Part shown: positions 14,842 to 21,527 of the stretch, piece by piece
Layout: every line of letters begins with the position of its first letter
Numbering within the stretch: the stretch's first letter is position 1
Virus record (IMG/VR): IMGVR_UViG_3300032677_000189
Location: 1-21,527 of that record
DNA: 21,527 bases
Source of the DNA: a virus
Strand: one strand, 5' to 3'
Made by a program: the position numbers and the translations under genes
The notes under the pieces: model-generated
What the model was told of the DNA's origin: nothing
Databases searched by the model: none
The model's input: the letters and a program-made list of their open reading frames with translations, nothing else

Positions 14842-17106
14842 TTAACCGTTTTTCTTACGCTTCTTACGGCTCTTTGGCTTTTCAGGCGGTAATGTACCAG
14901 CTGGGCCAAAAAAGCTCTGGCCAGCCGGCATCCTGCGTATCATGGGCATAAGAGGTCCGCCTGCACCGGGTATGCTTGCAATGCTGCCGGCACTCGTGCT
15001 GCCTCCGGATGCGTATTCCATTAAAGCACGTATTTTTTTGACCGTTGTTTTCTTGTCATGGTCATCTTCCCTAATGATTTTTAACATCGTTTGCACAAGC
15101 AACATGTGCCGATCTATGTTTTCACTTACTTTAGACTTCATCTTGTTCGCGTAGGCTTTCTGTCGTGTAATCGGTTTTGTCGATGCTCTTATTGGTGATT
15201 TTTTAACCGCGCCTGCTGTTTGCTTGACCGCAGCCGGTTTTTGGCTTGCTGGTGCGGCAGTCGACGCCGCAGCCGATGTCTTTTTGGGCGGGGACTGCGG
15301 AGCAGCGAACTTTGCCACCTCGTTTGCCGTCTTCTGCAGGAAGGCCATTGCACCGGCAGTATCTCCATTTTTCAACAGGCGTTCGACCTCATTTTTGGCC
15401 TTGTTGAGAATATTGTTAGCCGCCATGTCGCCCAAATCTACCTGTAAACTTGACACTACCTTGTCAACCGGATCACCGGATGCCTGCGGTAAGGGGATGT
15501 TTGCATCCGTAAATATTGATGCCACTGCTGCCTTATCAAACCCTTGATTTGCAAGAAAAGTTGACATTGCTTCGCTGTCAATGGGTTTTCCTGCTTTTTC
15601 CCAAGCGGCACGAAGTTTTTTCATTGTGATGACGTTGGTGTATTCGCCGGCAACCTTACCTATCTTTTCCCCTGCTTTGGTTGCAAGGCTGGATGCAGCT
15701 CCGCGGGCCTGGCCTGCCGCGTGCTTGGCTACATCCTTGGTTTTGCTCCATGCCTGCTTTAGGTCGAGCTCATTTAATGACTCCGGAGTTGTCTCCTTGG
15801 AACCGGCGAAGCCAACTGCACCGGCGTTGGCCGCCGCTGCAAGTCCTTGAGATATGGTTTTAACATGTGATTCAAAATCCGTAGCTACTTTCATGATGGC
15901 AGTTGATGCTGCGCTTTGATCTGCCAACTCTTTACCTATAAATCTCGACACGATTTCCGTGAACTTTTTGCCACCTCCCTGGTCAGACGTAAATTCGCGT
16001 ACCAGCTCTTCTGGATAAGGTGTATGTTCTGCTAAACTGTTTAGAAGCTTGCTTGCCTCTTTGAGCTTTCCTGCCTTGATGAGTTCCTGTGATCGATCAA
16101 TTATGTTTTGTATGGCGGTGATTTCTTTTGGAGTTCCTAGAAAGTCAAGGTTAGCGTGGTTTATGTGTCCGTGGCCGTCGTCTATGGTGATCACCGTCCT
16201 ATAGCTTGACATGCTGACCCCAGGGTCAGCTGCTGCTTGGGCCGTATAAACATTTTTTATTACCGGATCGCCTATAAGATGTTGTAATTCATCAACTCCC
16301 ATGTGGGCAATCGCGCCAACCATTGCACCCCATAAACCCTTGCCCGCTGCGGTGCTCAGTTTCTCTCCTTTTAGTAGCTCCATGGTGAATCGTAGGAAAT
16401 ATCCGATGATCGCTGATTTGCTAACACCTGCAGCCGCGAGAAGTGGAGCTGCTGTAAGTCCGCCTGTACCCAGAGTAACGGTGGCTAGAAGGGTTAATAC
16501 CGAAACGATACCCGCTCCATACATAGGATGCGCTTTGAGCCATGCGCCGAGCTGTTTTGTTAGCTTGCTGATATCGCTATCTGGCCCACCCAATGCTTCT
16601 TCCAGTTTAGCCACGGCCTTTTCGTATAGTGCGTCGATGTTTTTTACGGTTTTTGTGTTTTGTAGCAGTTCACCAATCTTATTTTTGATCTTGTTTTGCA
16701 CCGCGACTGCTTGTGCCATTTTCTTGGCACCAACTTTAGCAGCATCTACTGTTTTGCCAGCAATCTTTTTGCCAACATCGGTTGCTTTTCCAAGTTTGGT
16801 ACGATTTTGACCACTTTTGTTAGCGTGATCAACAGCATTGCCAAGTAATTGCCCAATTTGATCAGGAGTTAGATCTGCTTCCGCCATGTATGTTATGAAT
16901 TCAAGCAATAGAGGTAGTGCTTCGTTTTCCCACCGCTTAAAATATCTTGATTCATCTAGGCTAATGCTTTCAAATATACCTGTGTTTGCAAATGGTATAT
17001 TTGAGGAGGTACCCAGCAATGTGGAACGGGTCGATGCTGTTTCAAGGATCAAATCGATCTGTGTGTCACTAAGCTGCGATCTTTTGGCGATGTCATTCAG
17101 TTTCAT
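14842..17106 (-). CDS. Large helical phage protein with hydrophobic core segment, possible internal or ejected protein, 754 residues
   Basis: Function not recognised. It is largely alpha-helical, rich in Ala and Lys. Residues ~197-240 (MYGAGIVSVLTLLATVTLGT .. GYFLRF) and ~255-270 are hydrophobic enough to cross or sit in a membrane, with Lys/Ala-rich amphipathic helices before them (~105-150). Residues ~475-510 (LRAAWEKAGKPIDSEAMSTFL) resemble a short module repeated in T4-like phage proteins. The C-terminal ~150 residues are Ala/Pro/Lys-rich and end in a basic tail (KSRKKRKKNG). The ATG overlaps the stop of the upstream gene by four bases. A virion-internal or ejected protein that meets DNA or membrane is a guess from composition and context. 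Confidence 0.75.
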   Translation of the reverse strand: MKLNDIAKRSQLSDTQIDLILETASTRSTLLGTSSNIPFANTGIFESISLDESRYFKRWENEALPLLLEFITYMAEADLTPDQIGQLLGNAVDHANKSGQNRTKLGKATDVGKKIAGKTVDAAKVGAKKMAQAVAVQNKIKNKIGELLQNTKTVKNIDALYEKAVAKLEEALGGPDSDISKLTKQLGAWLKAHPMYGAGIVSVLTLLATVTLGTGGLTAAPLLAAAGVSKSAIIGYFLRFTMELLKGEKLSTAAGKGLWGAMVGAIAHMGVDELQHLIGDPVIKNVYTAQAAADPGVSMSSYRTVITIDDGHGHINHANLDFLGTPKEITAIQNIIDRSQELIKAGKLKEASKLLNSLAEHTPYPEELVREFTSDQGGGKKFTEIVSRFIGKELADQSAASTAIMKVATDFESHVKTISQGLAAAANAGAVGFAGSKETTPESLNELDLKQAWSKTKDVAKHAAGQARGAASSLATKAGEKIGKVAGEYTNVITMKKLRAAWEKAGKPIDSEAMSTFLANQGFDKAAVASIFTDANIPLPQASGDPVDKVVSSLQVDLGDMAANNILNKAKNEVERLLKNGDTAGAMAFLQKTANEVAKFAAPQSPPKKTSAAASTAAPASQKPAAVKQTAGAVKKSPIRASTKPITRQKAYANKMKSKVSENIDRHMLLVQTMLKIIREDDHDKKTTVKKIRALMEYASGGSTSAGSIASIPGAGGPLMPMIRRMPAGQSFFGPAGTLPPEKPKSRKKRKKNG

Positions 17107-17810
17107 GGAGTGCCTCCTGCCAACGTATGCATGGCAAGTTGAAGTTGATATAGTATCTTGGCTGCGTTATCTGCTTTTGCATTACCGGTAGCCACGGGCT
17201 TCTGTGGTGGTGCAACGGGATTATAATTGCTTGTTGCAGCCGTTTGTGCGCGCCCGGCCCCAGCGGGTGCTATTGCTGGCGCAGGTTGAACCCCGGCAGG
17301 AGTTGTCATATCGACATCCTCTCCGCCAGCTGCGATTTCTAGATGTTTTATTGCGGCCAAGCCAACTATATAGGTTACAATTGCCTGGGCTATGGATTCT
17401 GCTTTGGGATCGGCAGGATTGCCAGATATTGCTTCTTGCGGCTTTGCCCAGGTTTTTGGTATTTTACCACCTGGTATTTTTTGTGCAATGACGTTTTTTG
17501 TTCCAGGATCTAGGATTATTCTTTTCACGTCATCTGCACTGAGGCCTAATTGATTTCTTATTGTCAAATATCGTGCAAGGGTATTCCAAGTAACGGTTTT
17601 GTAATCCTGACGGTTACGACCCATGTACTGGGCAAACTGCTGTAGCGCTTCCTTCTCCAGATCATCAACTTCTTTCTGTCCATGTTTTCGGGCCTTGGCA
17701 ACCGGATCGAGATTAGGCTTGAATTTTTTGATAAAATCAAGTATTCCTTCATCCAGACGATGCGTTTCGTTGCCCATCATGTTCATGAGGTTCCGCATGC
17801 TTTCGCTCAT
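17103..17810 (-). CDS. Hypothetical phage protein with possible head-targeting N-terminus, 235 residues
   Basis: Not recognised as a known family. The N-terminus MSESMRNLMNMMGNETHRLD is a Met-rich amphipathic helix that ends in L-D-E|G (residues 19-22), which fits the cleavage pattern of T4-type prohead proteases. Residues ~55-100 are helical (LARYLTIRNQLGLSADDVKR). A hydrophobic stretch follows (IAQAIVTYIVGLAAIKHLEI), then an Ala/Pro-rich linker (~170-210) and a last helix. Both ends overlap neighbours by ATGA, so it is coupled to the genes before and after it under one late promoter. Confidence 0.75.
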   Translation of the reverse strand: MSESMRNLMNMMGNETHRLDEGILDFIKKFKPNLDPVAKARKHGQKEVDDLEKEALQQFAQYMGRNRQDYKTVTWNTLARYLTIRNQLGLSADDVKRIILDPGTKNVIAQKIPGGKIPKTWAKPQEAISGNPADPKAESIAQAIVTYIVGLAAIKHLEIAAGGEDVDMTTPAGVQPAPAIAPAGAGRAQTAATSNYNPVAPPQKPVATGNAKADNAAKILYQLQLAMHTLAGGTP

Positions 17811-18052
17811 CGCTCTTTCCTTATCTCTTTAATTTTACGTGTGAATTTTCTTTCATCTTCGCTCATGATGCTGCGATGCAATCTTTTTACAAGATCGTCT
17901 GCTTGGTCGTCTGGATAGCTCTCTCGGATCAACCGTATGAGATTGATGGCACTGGCTATTAAATGGGTTGCCCTGCTTTCAATGACAGTATGCTTGCTTT
18001 TTGCCGGAACAATTGCATCAAGTTCATCTATAATGTTTTTTAATGAGTCCAC
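17807..18052 (-). CDS. Small helical hypothetical protein, 81 residues
   Basis: It is helical and charged throughout (LKNIIDELDAIVP .. LIASAINLIRLIRESYPDDQ .. RKFTRKIKEIRKER) with no known domain. The GTG at 18052 is chosen. AGGAACC precedes it, and the late promoter at 18079-18086 would start transcription after the longer frame's ATG (18091), so that ATG cannot be used on the late mRNA. It ends with an ATGA overlap into the next gene. It is the first gene of the 18052-14842 operon. Confidence 0.7.
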   Translation of the reverse strand: MDSLKNIIDELDAIVPAKSKHTVIESRATHLIASAINLIRLIRESYPDDQADDLVKRLHRSIMSEDERKFTRKIKEIRKER

Positions 18053-18078
18053 GTGAAGGTTCCTATATGATCGTGTGA

Positions 18079-18086
18079 TATTTATA
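18079..18086 (-). promoter_or_regulatory. Late promoter octamer TATAAATA (leftward)
   Basis: An exact TATAAATA on the minus strand, 26 bases before the GTG at 18052. It is one of a back-to-back pair with 18103-18110. Confidence 0.75.
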
Positions 18087-18102
18087 TGCAAACGGTGCTA
18101 TG

Positions 18103-18110
18103 TATAAATA
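18103..18110 (+). promoter_or_regulatory. Late promoter octamer TATAAATA (rightward)
   Basis: An exact TATAAATA on the plus strand, 22 bases before the GTG at 18133. Only 16 bases separate it from the leftward box. Confidence 0.75.
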
Positions 18111-18132
18111 GTCATACATTTTGGAGACAGAC

Positions 18133-18870
18133 GTGGCACATTTCACAGCCGAAGATTTTAGAAGCATGGTTAACAGGCTTAATGAGTATGCGGGCTTGAT
18201 TTCAGAAGAAGATTCTGTTCCTGACGACAATAGCGAGCCAGTCACCAATATGCTCACAAAGCCAGCTGGATTACAAAAGATCTCAGGAAGTCTTGACACG
18301 GATGCTCTCATTACAATACTAGAAATTCCAAGCAATTTGCAAAGTGATTTCAAGAGTGCCATAACAGCATTGCAGGACGATAATCCGCAGCTGAGTCCAG
18401 GACAGGCGTTGGCCTTGGCAACCGCATTTGATCATCTTTTGAGGGCAAGTCCTAACGCAAAAGCACAAACACTGGGAAAGATCAGGGCAGTCGGGGCTCC
18501 CTCGGTAACCGAATCTGAGGAAGATGTTACATCCGCAGATACTGGCATTGACAAGGTTGTTAAAACCATACAAATGGCCAGCGATGTTAGTCCTGTATCC
18601 AAGTTGCAGGCTACAAAACTTGTCAAGTATTTGCTCAACGGCATAAAGGATCGCCACCCAGATGGTGGCATGAACCATGTTATGTCGGGAATCGTATCTG
18701 CAATAGAATCTGCAAAATCGGGAAACGAATCAGAAGCGCTGAAACACATCAGCAGCATGGTAAATCATGTGGAAGGCGATCGCCACGCTATTGATACCGC
18801 AGCATTACCTAACATAGTGGTATGCCTCATGCTGCTGATAGGTGATATGCTTCAGCACCCACACGATTAA
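18133..18870 (+). CDS. Helical hypothetical protein, probable late gene, 245 residues
   Basis: Function not recognised. It begins VAHFTAEDFRSMVNRLNEYA and is acidic and helical, with low-complexity acidic patches (SEEDSVPDDNSEP, ESEEDVTSADTG) and a hydrophobic C-terminal segment (NIVVCLMLLIGDML). GTG at 18133 is chosen because GGAG lies 6 bases upstream. A TTG twelve bases earlier in frame precedes that SD and is unlikely. An exact late promoter drives it. The N-terminal helix resembles in style those of neighbouring probable virion proteins. Its stop shares the TTAA at 18867-18870 with the stop of the convergent helicase C-half. Confidence 0.75.
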   Translation: MAHFTAEDFRSMVNRLNEYAGLISEEDSVPDDNSEPVTNMLTKPAGLQKISGSLDTDALITILEIPSNLQSDFKSAITALQDDNPQLSPGQALALATAFDHLLRASPNAKAQTLGKIRAVGAPSVTESEEDVTSADTGIDKVVKTIQMASDVSPVSKLQATKLVKYLLNGIKDRHPDGGMNHVMSGIVSAIESAKSGNESEALKHISSMVNHVEGDRHAIDTAALPNIVVCLMLLIGDMLQHPHD

Positions 18871-19376
18871 CGTCTAACCAATGACGTTAACGCACTGAGA
18901 TCCTTGATGCCTTTTGTGGTATCATTTGTGTTGGGCTTGGCATCATCCTTTTTTGCTGCTGCTGAATTTTTACGTCGCAGGTCTGCAAACTTATCGGCTG
19001 TGCTTACTGCTGTTAATGCCTGTACATCATCGTCAGCATTAAAAATCCTCAAAGTGTTTGGATCAAACCCTAGATTAACCTTGCTGCCGACACCGCTGGA
19101 CGAACGTGTTTTCAAAAACTGCACTTGATATTGGCCACGTTCTTTCATAGCAGCGGATGCAAAAATTGAAATCACATTGTCAGCCGTTTGGATTTTAGAA
19201 ATACCTCCCGATATATGGCTATGATCGTGTTCTTGTTCTTGAACCGACGAGTTGTGAGTTAATATGTTGTTAGCATAAAATAAATGGTTGCCAGTAACTG
19301 ATATATCTAGTGTATCTTGGATACCGATATATTCTATAGATTCAATTTCATCTAGCTCTGTAAAAAGTTGATACAT
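18867..19376 (-). CDS. gp41-type replicative helicase, C-half, with split-intein C fragment at its N-terminus
   Basis: A 169-residue protein. Residues 1-42 are a split-intein C fragment ending ANNILTHN, and S43 begins the helicase part (SSVQEQEHDHSHISGG). The exteins match the C-terminal RecA core of T4-like gp41/DnaB helicases: DHSHISGGISKIQTADNV, then FASAAMKERGQYQVQFLKTR and SSSGVGSKVNL. After trans-splicing with the N-half (20490-21527) it would rebuild the ring helicase that unwinds DNA at the phage fork. The ATG lies inside the end of the endonuclease gene (25-base overlap) with AGGA upstream, so translation is probably coupled. It ends convergently at TTAA with the plus-strand gene. 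Confidence 0.93.
   Translation of the reverse strand: MYQLFTELDEIESIEYIGIQDTLDISVTGNHLFYANNILTHNSSVQEQEHDHSHISGGISKIQTADNVISIFASAAMKERGQYQVQFLKTRSSSGVGSKVNLGFDPNTLRIFNADDDVQALTAVSTADKFADLRRKNSAAAKKDDAKPNTNDTTKGIKDLSALTSLVRR
19251..19376 (-). other. Split-intein C fragment (42 residues), gp41-8 type
   Basis: Starts MYQLFTELDEIESIEYIGIQ and has block F (DTLDISVTGNHLFYANNIL) and block G (THN with terminal Asn), followed by Ser as the +1 nucleophile. It closely resembles the IntC of gp41-8 as I recall it, and the insertion site (QLNR before S) is the same. Confidence 0.93.
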
Positions 19377-20467
19377 TCTTCAAATGTCCTTTGTGGATTG
19401 TTAACATAATCATATTCCCATACTGTCAATGTTTGGTAATTCTTGCTTTGATAGTACGCAATTCGGTTGGCATCTTTGTCCCATATATCTTTTGCTGACC
19501 ACATCGGCCGATATGGGTGCGGCGTGTCAGTAGATTCAAACAATGTCGGATTAGCATGTATACAGTCTCCATTAAACTCTATTATACGACCTTTGTAAAA
19601 TAAATCTGGACAAATACACCGAGTACCAATAATCGTTTGCCATTTAGCCGGAAGCTGCCATACCATTTCGTTTATACCATAGTAATATAAATCCGGTATA
19701 ATCTTTAAACAAGACATTATTACCTCCAATGACCACTTACTTGCTGTAAATTTATTAGGCAATGTCTTATTTCTGTACGCATTATATTTGGTTGTTCCTA
19801 GATCGTTGCCGTATCTACTAACAAAATATTCTAAAGATCTTGATTTAGCTACTTTACATCGCAGTCGACCTTCTTCTTCTCCATATTTTTCAATATATCC
19901 GGCTAAACTAACCTTATATCCCTGTGCCCTTCGCTTTTTGTCCCAGATCTGATAACCAAGTTCCTCGCCATGCTTCTCTACAAACCATGCTAAATTTCTC
20001 TTGGCATATTTCCCTCTATTAGATTTGTAAGTTTCTGACCTCTTTTTGCAATACAAATTCCATTTAACTATACCATCTTCTTGTCCATATCTAGCAATAT
20101 AGTTCTCCAGCGATGCTCCAAGTTTAGACAACCGTTCTGCCGCGTTAACTTCACCATACTTGGCTTGATATTTTTCTTTAGTCTGTATGCAACTGTTAGT
20201 CTTTATCGCATGTAGCCTTGTCCCGTGTATATGACCGTATCTAGCAATATAAACATCAAGAGACGATGCATCGTGTGTAGTTAGTAATTTGGCTATAGGC
20301 CATTGAACTTTCAATGTCTCTAAATCTATACCAAGAACCAGATATCGTGTTAATAAATCTTTAAACTTTCGATACTCGGCTCTTGATATATCTATATCGT
20401 TTAATATCAGTTTTTGATCAAATGCCAGATCTGGTAATTTCTTACAGAACGAGAAATATGTAGGCAT
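19352..20467 (-). CDS. Free-standing homing endonuclease, Vsr-like EDxHD type, inside fractured gp41 gene
   Basis: A 371-residue endonuclease lying between the two gp41 halves. Residues ~73-235 hold about six repeats of the form Y-x-x-[RK]-[YH]-G-x(3)-G (at ~73, 100, 123, 162, 191 and 215), a likely modular DNA-binding array. Residues ~285-360 are a Vsr-like nuclease domain: CPDLFY (D288), IIEFNGDCIHANP (E297, D301, H304), and later LTVWEYDY. This EDxHD arrangement was described for the family found in fractured phage genes (I-Bth0305I relatives). It would cut intron/intein-free gp41 alleles and spread the insertion. The ATG at 20467 is chosen for its AGGAGA; the longer frame overlaps the N-half stop. 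The gene is visibly more A/T-rich than its neighbours, a sign of separate origin. Confidence 0.9.
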   Translation of the reverse strand: MPTYFSFCKKLPDLAFDQKLILNDIDISRAEYRKFKDLLTRYLVLGIDLETLKVQWPIAKLLTTHDASSLDVYIARYGHIHGTRLHAIKTNSCIQTKEKYQAKYGEVNAAERLSKLGASLENYIARYGQEDGIVKWNLYCKKRSETYKSNRGKYAKRNLAWFVEKHGEELGYQIWDKKRRAQGYKVSLAGYIEKYGEEEGRLRCKVAKSRSLEYFVSRYGNDLGTTKYNAYRNKTLPNKFTASKWSLEVIMSCLKIIPDLYYYGINEMVWQLPAKWQTIIGTRCICPDLFYKGRIIEFNGDCIHANPTLFESTDTPHPYRPMWSAKDIWDKDANRIAYYQSKNYQTLTVWEYDYVNNPQRTFEECINFLQS

Positions 20468-20489
20468 AAATGTTCTCCTGTGTTGCAGT

Positions 20490-21527
20490 CTATTTATGCC
20501 GTACAATTAGTTTATCACCAACTTTCAGTCCTGTTTCTAAACTTTTTTCTCCGTTACTTGTTGGGAACACATGATTATTACTACATGTAATAGTCTTTCC
20601 AGATTTTGTTGTGATCTTAAACACTGGTCTAGGACTAACTTTGGTTACATCAGTTACGCTAACAGGTCCTTCATCTGAATCTAGCCAATCGCCGACATTG
20701 ACATCTTTGATTTGGATAGTTTTACCATTGGCAGTTACAGTCGAGTCAAGAGTAAGGCAACGATTCAACTGTGCAGCGGTTTGGCCGATCATCTGTCGTT
20801 CAACCATTAAACCTCGCAGTTCTTCCGTAACAAACTTATCCTTTACGAATAGATTGCTTGGGTCAATCCTTTTGTTGTTAGGAAACAACAGATCCAGATA
20901 ATCGACCACCAAGACATCTGGTTTTTTCTGTGTTTCAATTTCATATGTTTTTAGATACGCTTTGATATCGTTACATGTACTGCCCTGTGGAAGCTGTTTA
21001 ACATGCAATCCACCGCTTTTATGCCCAGCTTGACGCACACGTATTTCTACCTCATCCAACTTTCTAAATATTTCCTTGGTTGGAACCTCACTCAACATGC
21101 TGTCCATTCGCATTGAGCACAGCTCTTCGCTTAGCTCAAGCGTGATGTAAACCACGTTAAGACCTTTCACTGCAAGATTGATGGCAATATTTTGCAGGAA
21201 CAATGATTTCCCTACACCAGAGCCTGCACACCAAATGGTTATTTCTCCTCGATTAACACCACCGTAAAGCTTGTCATCAACATCACGCCATCCCGTGCTG
21301 ACCTGTCCGTTGTTGTCTTTTATTCGCAGCAGTCTTGCCCTAGGGTCTTCAAAGTAGTTTGTTCCAACATCGCTTTGTAGACTGATCAGTATGGCTTCTC
21401 TTACTCGCTTTTCAACCTCACCATAATTGCCTTTTTCAATGAGATCCACCGCACTGAGCACGGCCTCTGCCAGAGCCCTATTCTTACAAAACTCTTCAAT
21501 TTCATCTAAAAATGCGTCTTGATGCTG
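20490..21527 (-). CDS. gp41-type replicative helicase, N-half, fused to split-intein N fragment (5' end outside window)
   Basis: The frame is open to the right edge, so the true start is not in the window. It shows the helicase core: Walker A CAGSGVGKS (21203-21230 region), then NVVYITLELSEELCSMRMDS, Walker B VLVVDYLDLLFP, and DKFVTEELRGLMVERQMIGQ. It runs to AAQLNR, where the intein N fragment begins, and stops at TAG. The match is to T4-like gp41/DnaB-family 5'-3' helicases, which form hexamers at the fork. Alone it lacks the distal RecA-core motifs, so it should need trans-splicing with 18867-19376 to work. Confidence 0.95.
   Translation of the reverse strand, partial: QHQDAFLDEIEEFCKNRALAEAVLSAVDLIEKGNYGEVEKRVREAILISLQSDVGTNYFEDPRARLLRIKDNNGQVSTGWRDVDDKLYGGVNRGEITIWCAGSGVGKSLFLQNIAINLAVKGLNVVYITLELSEELCSMRMDSMLSEVPTKEIFRKLDEVEIRVRQAGHKSGGLHVKQLPQGSTCNDIKAYLKTYEIETQKKPDVLVVDYLDLLFPNNKRIDPSNLFVKDKFVTEELRGLMVERQMIGQTAAQLNRCLTLDSTVTANGKTIQIKDVNVGDWLDSDEGPVSVTDVTKVSPRPVFKITTKSGKTITCSNNHVFPTSNGEKSLETGLKVGDKLIVRHK
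20491..20498 (-). promoter_or_regulatory. Late promoter octamer CATAAATA for the endonuclease gene
   Basis: An exact NATAAATA match on the minus strand that overlaps the last codons and stop of the intein N-half. It lies 23 bases before the endonuclease ATG, with the SD between. It would give the endonuclease (and the overlapping helicase C-half) a late transcript of its own. Confidence 0.65.
20493..20759 (-). other. Split-intein N fragment (89 residues), gp41-8 type
   Basis: Cys1 in CLTLDSTVTANGKTIQIKDV (block A), then VGDWLDSDEGPVSVTDV, and a block B-like TITCSNNHVFPT with its histidine. It ends GLKVGDKLIVRHK at the stop. Length and sequence match the gp41-8 IntN as I recall it, and the partner IntC lies at 19251-19376. 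Confidence 0.94.

Noticed and set aside
18052-18091. Start of the small helical gene at the first in-frame ATG (18091)
   Set aside because: The late promoter at 18079-18086 lies inside that extension, so late mRNA would begin downstream of it. The GTG at 18052 has a suitable SD.
20467-20506. Longer endonuclease start at 20506
   Set aside because: It would overlap the helicase N-half and has no SD. The ATG at 20467 has AGGAGA.
1-21527. tRNA genes, CRISPR arrays, insertion sequences, attachment sites
   Set aside because: I looked for cloverleaf ends, spaced direct repeats and transposase motifs and saw none. The near-complete coding density leaves little room.

Overview
This window looks like part of a tailed, T4-like (myovirus-type) bacteriophage genome, probably from an aquatic phage. 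The evidence is the gene content: a split T4 gp41-type replicative helicase, a split class I ribonucleotide reductase (NrdA), a pectate-lyase-fold tail fibre with GYS repeats, phage-type modular virion proteins and a PD-(D/E)XK nuclease. In addition, the T4/cyanophage late-promoter octamer NATAAATA occurs exactly seven times, always in or at the edge of a gap between genes. Many proteins resemble those of marine T4-like cyanophages. The tRNA nucleotidyltransferase, however, has alphaproteobacterial-style motifs, so an alphaproteobacterial host is possible. The host cannot be decided from this window.

Layout, right to left, because most genes are on the minus strand. (1) 21527-18867: a fractured helicase gene. 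The gp41 N-half ends in an 89-residue split-intein N fragment. A free-standing Vsr-like (EDxHD-type) homing endonuclease gene follows, and then a 42-residue intein C fragment fused to the gp41 C-half. (2) 18870-18133: one plus-strand gene of unknown function, divergent from the next block across a pair of back-to-back late promoters. (3) 18052-14842: three coupled genes (ATGA overlaps) for probable virion or internal proteins. (4) 14778-13996: a strongly expressed single-gene unit with late promoter, strong Shine-Dalgarno (SD) sequence and terminator; probably an abundant virion protein. (5) 13915-11861: a compact late operon of five small genes ending in an IscA/HesB-like Fe-S carrier. (6) 11812-6117: a late operon led by a 1125-residue modular protein and ending in a PD-(D/E)XK nuclease. 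(7) 3402-6136: a plus-strand island with a CCA-adding enzyme, a ParB/Srx-domain protein, a cupin/2OG-oxygenase-like protein and a 56-residue protein. (8) 3315-1061: tail fibre or spike plus a conserved hypothetical protein. (9) 996-28: nrdA, whose reading frame stops 19 codons into an intein.

The most notable content is two DNA-metabolism genes each broken by a split intein: gp41 in the known gp41-8 style, and nrdA with an unusually short (19-residue) N-intein. In both cases a late-promoter octamer CATAAATA lies at or just after the stop codon of the intein N-half. This suggests a common design in which the inserted endonuclease gene carries its own late promoter. A perfect 14-bp hairpin that buries the SD of the ParB-like gene, with a late-promoter-like loop, resembles the T4 strategy of blocking translation of early read-through transcripts.

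The window is almost fully coding. No stretch over 300 bases lacks a gene. No tRNA, rRNA, CRISPR array or insertion sequence was recognised.
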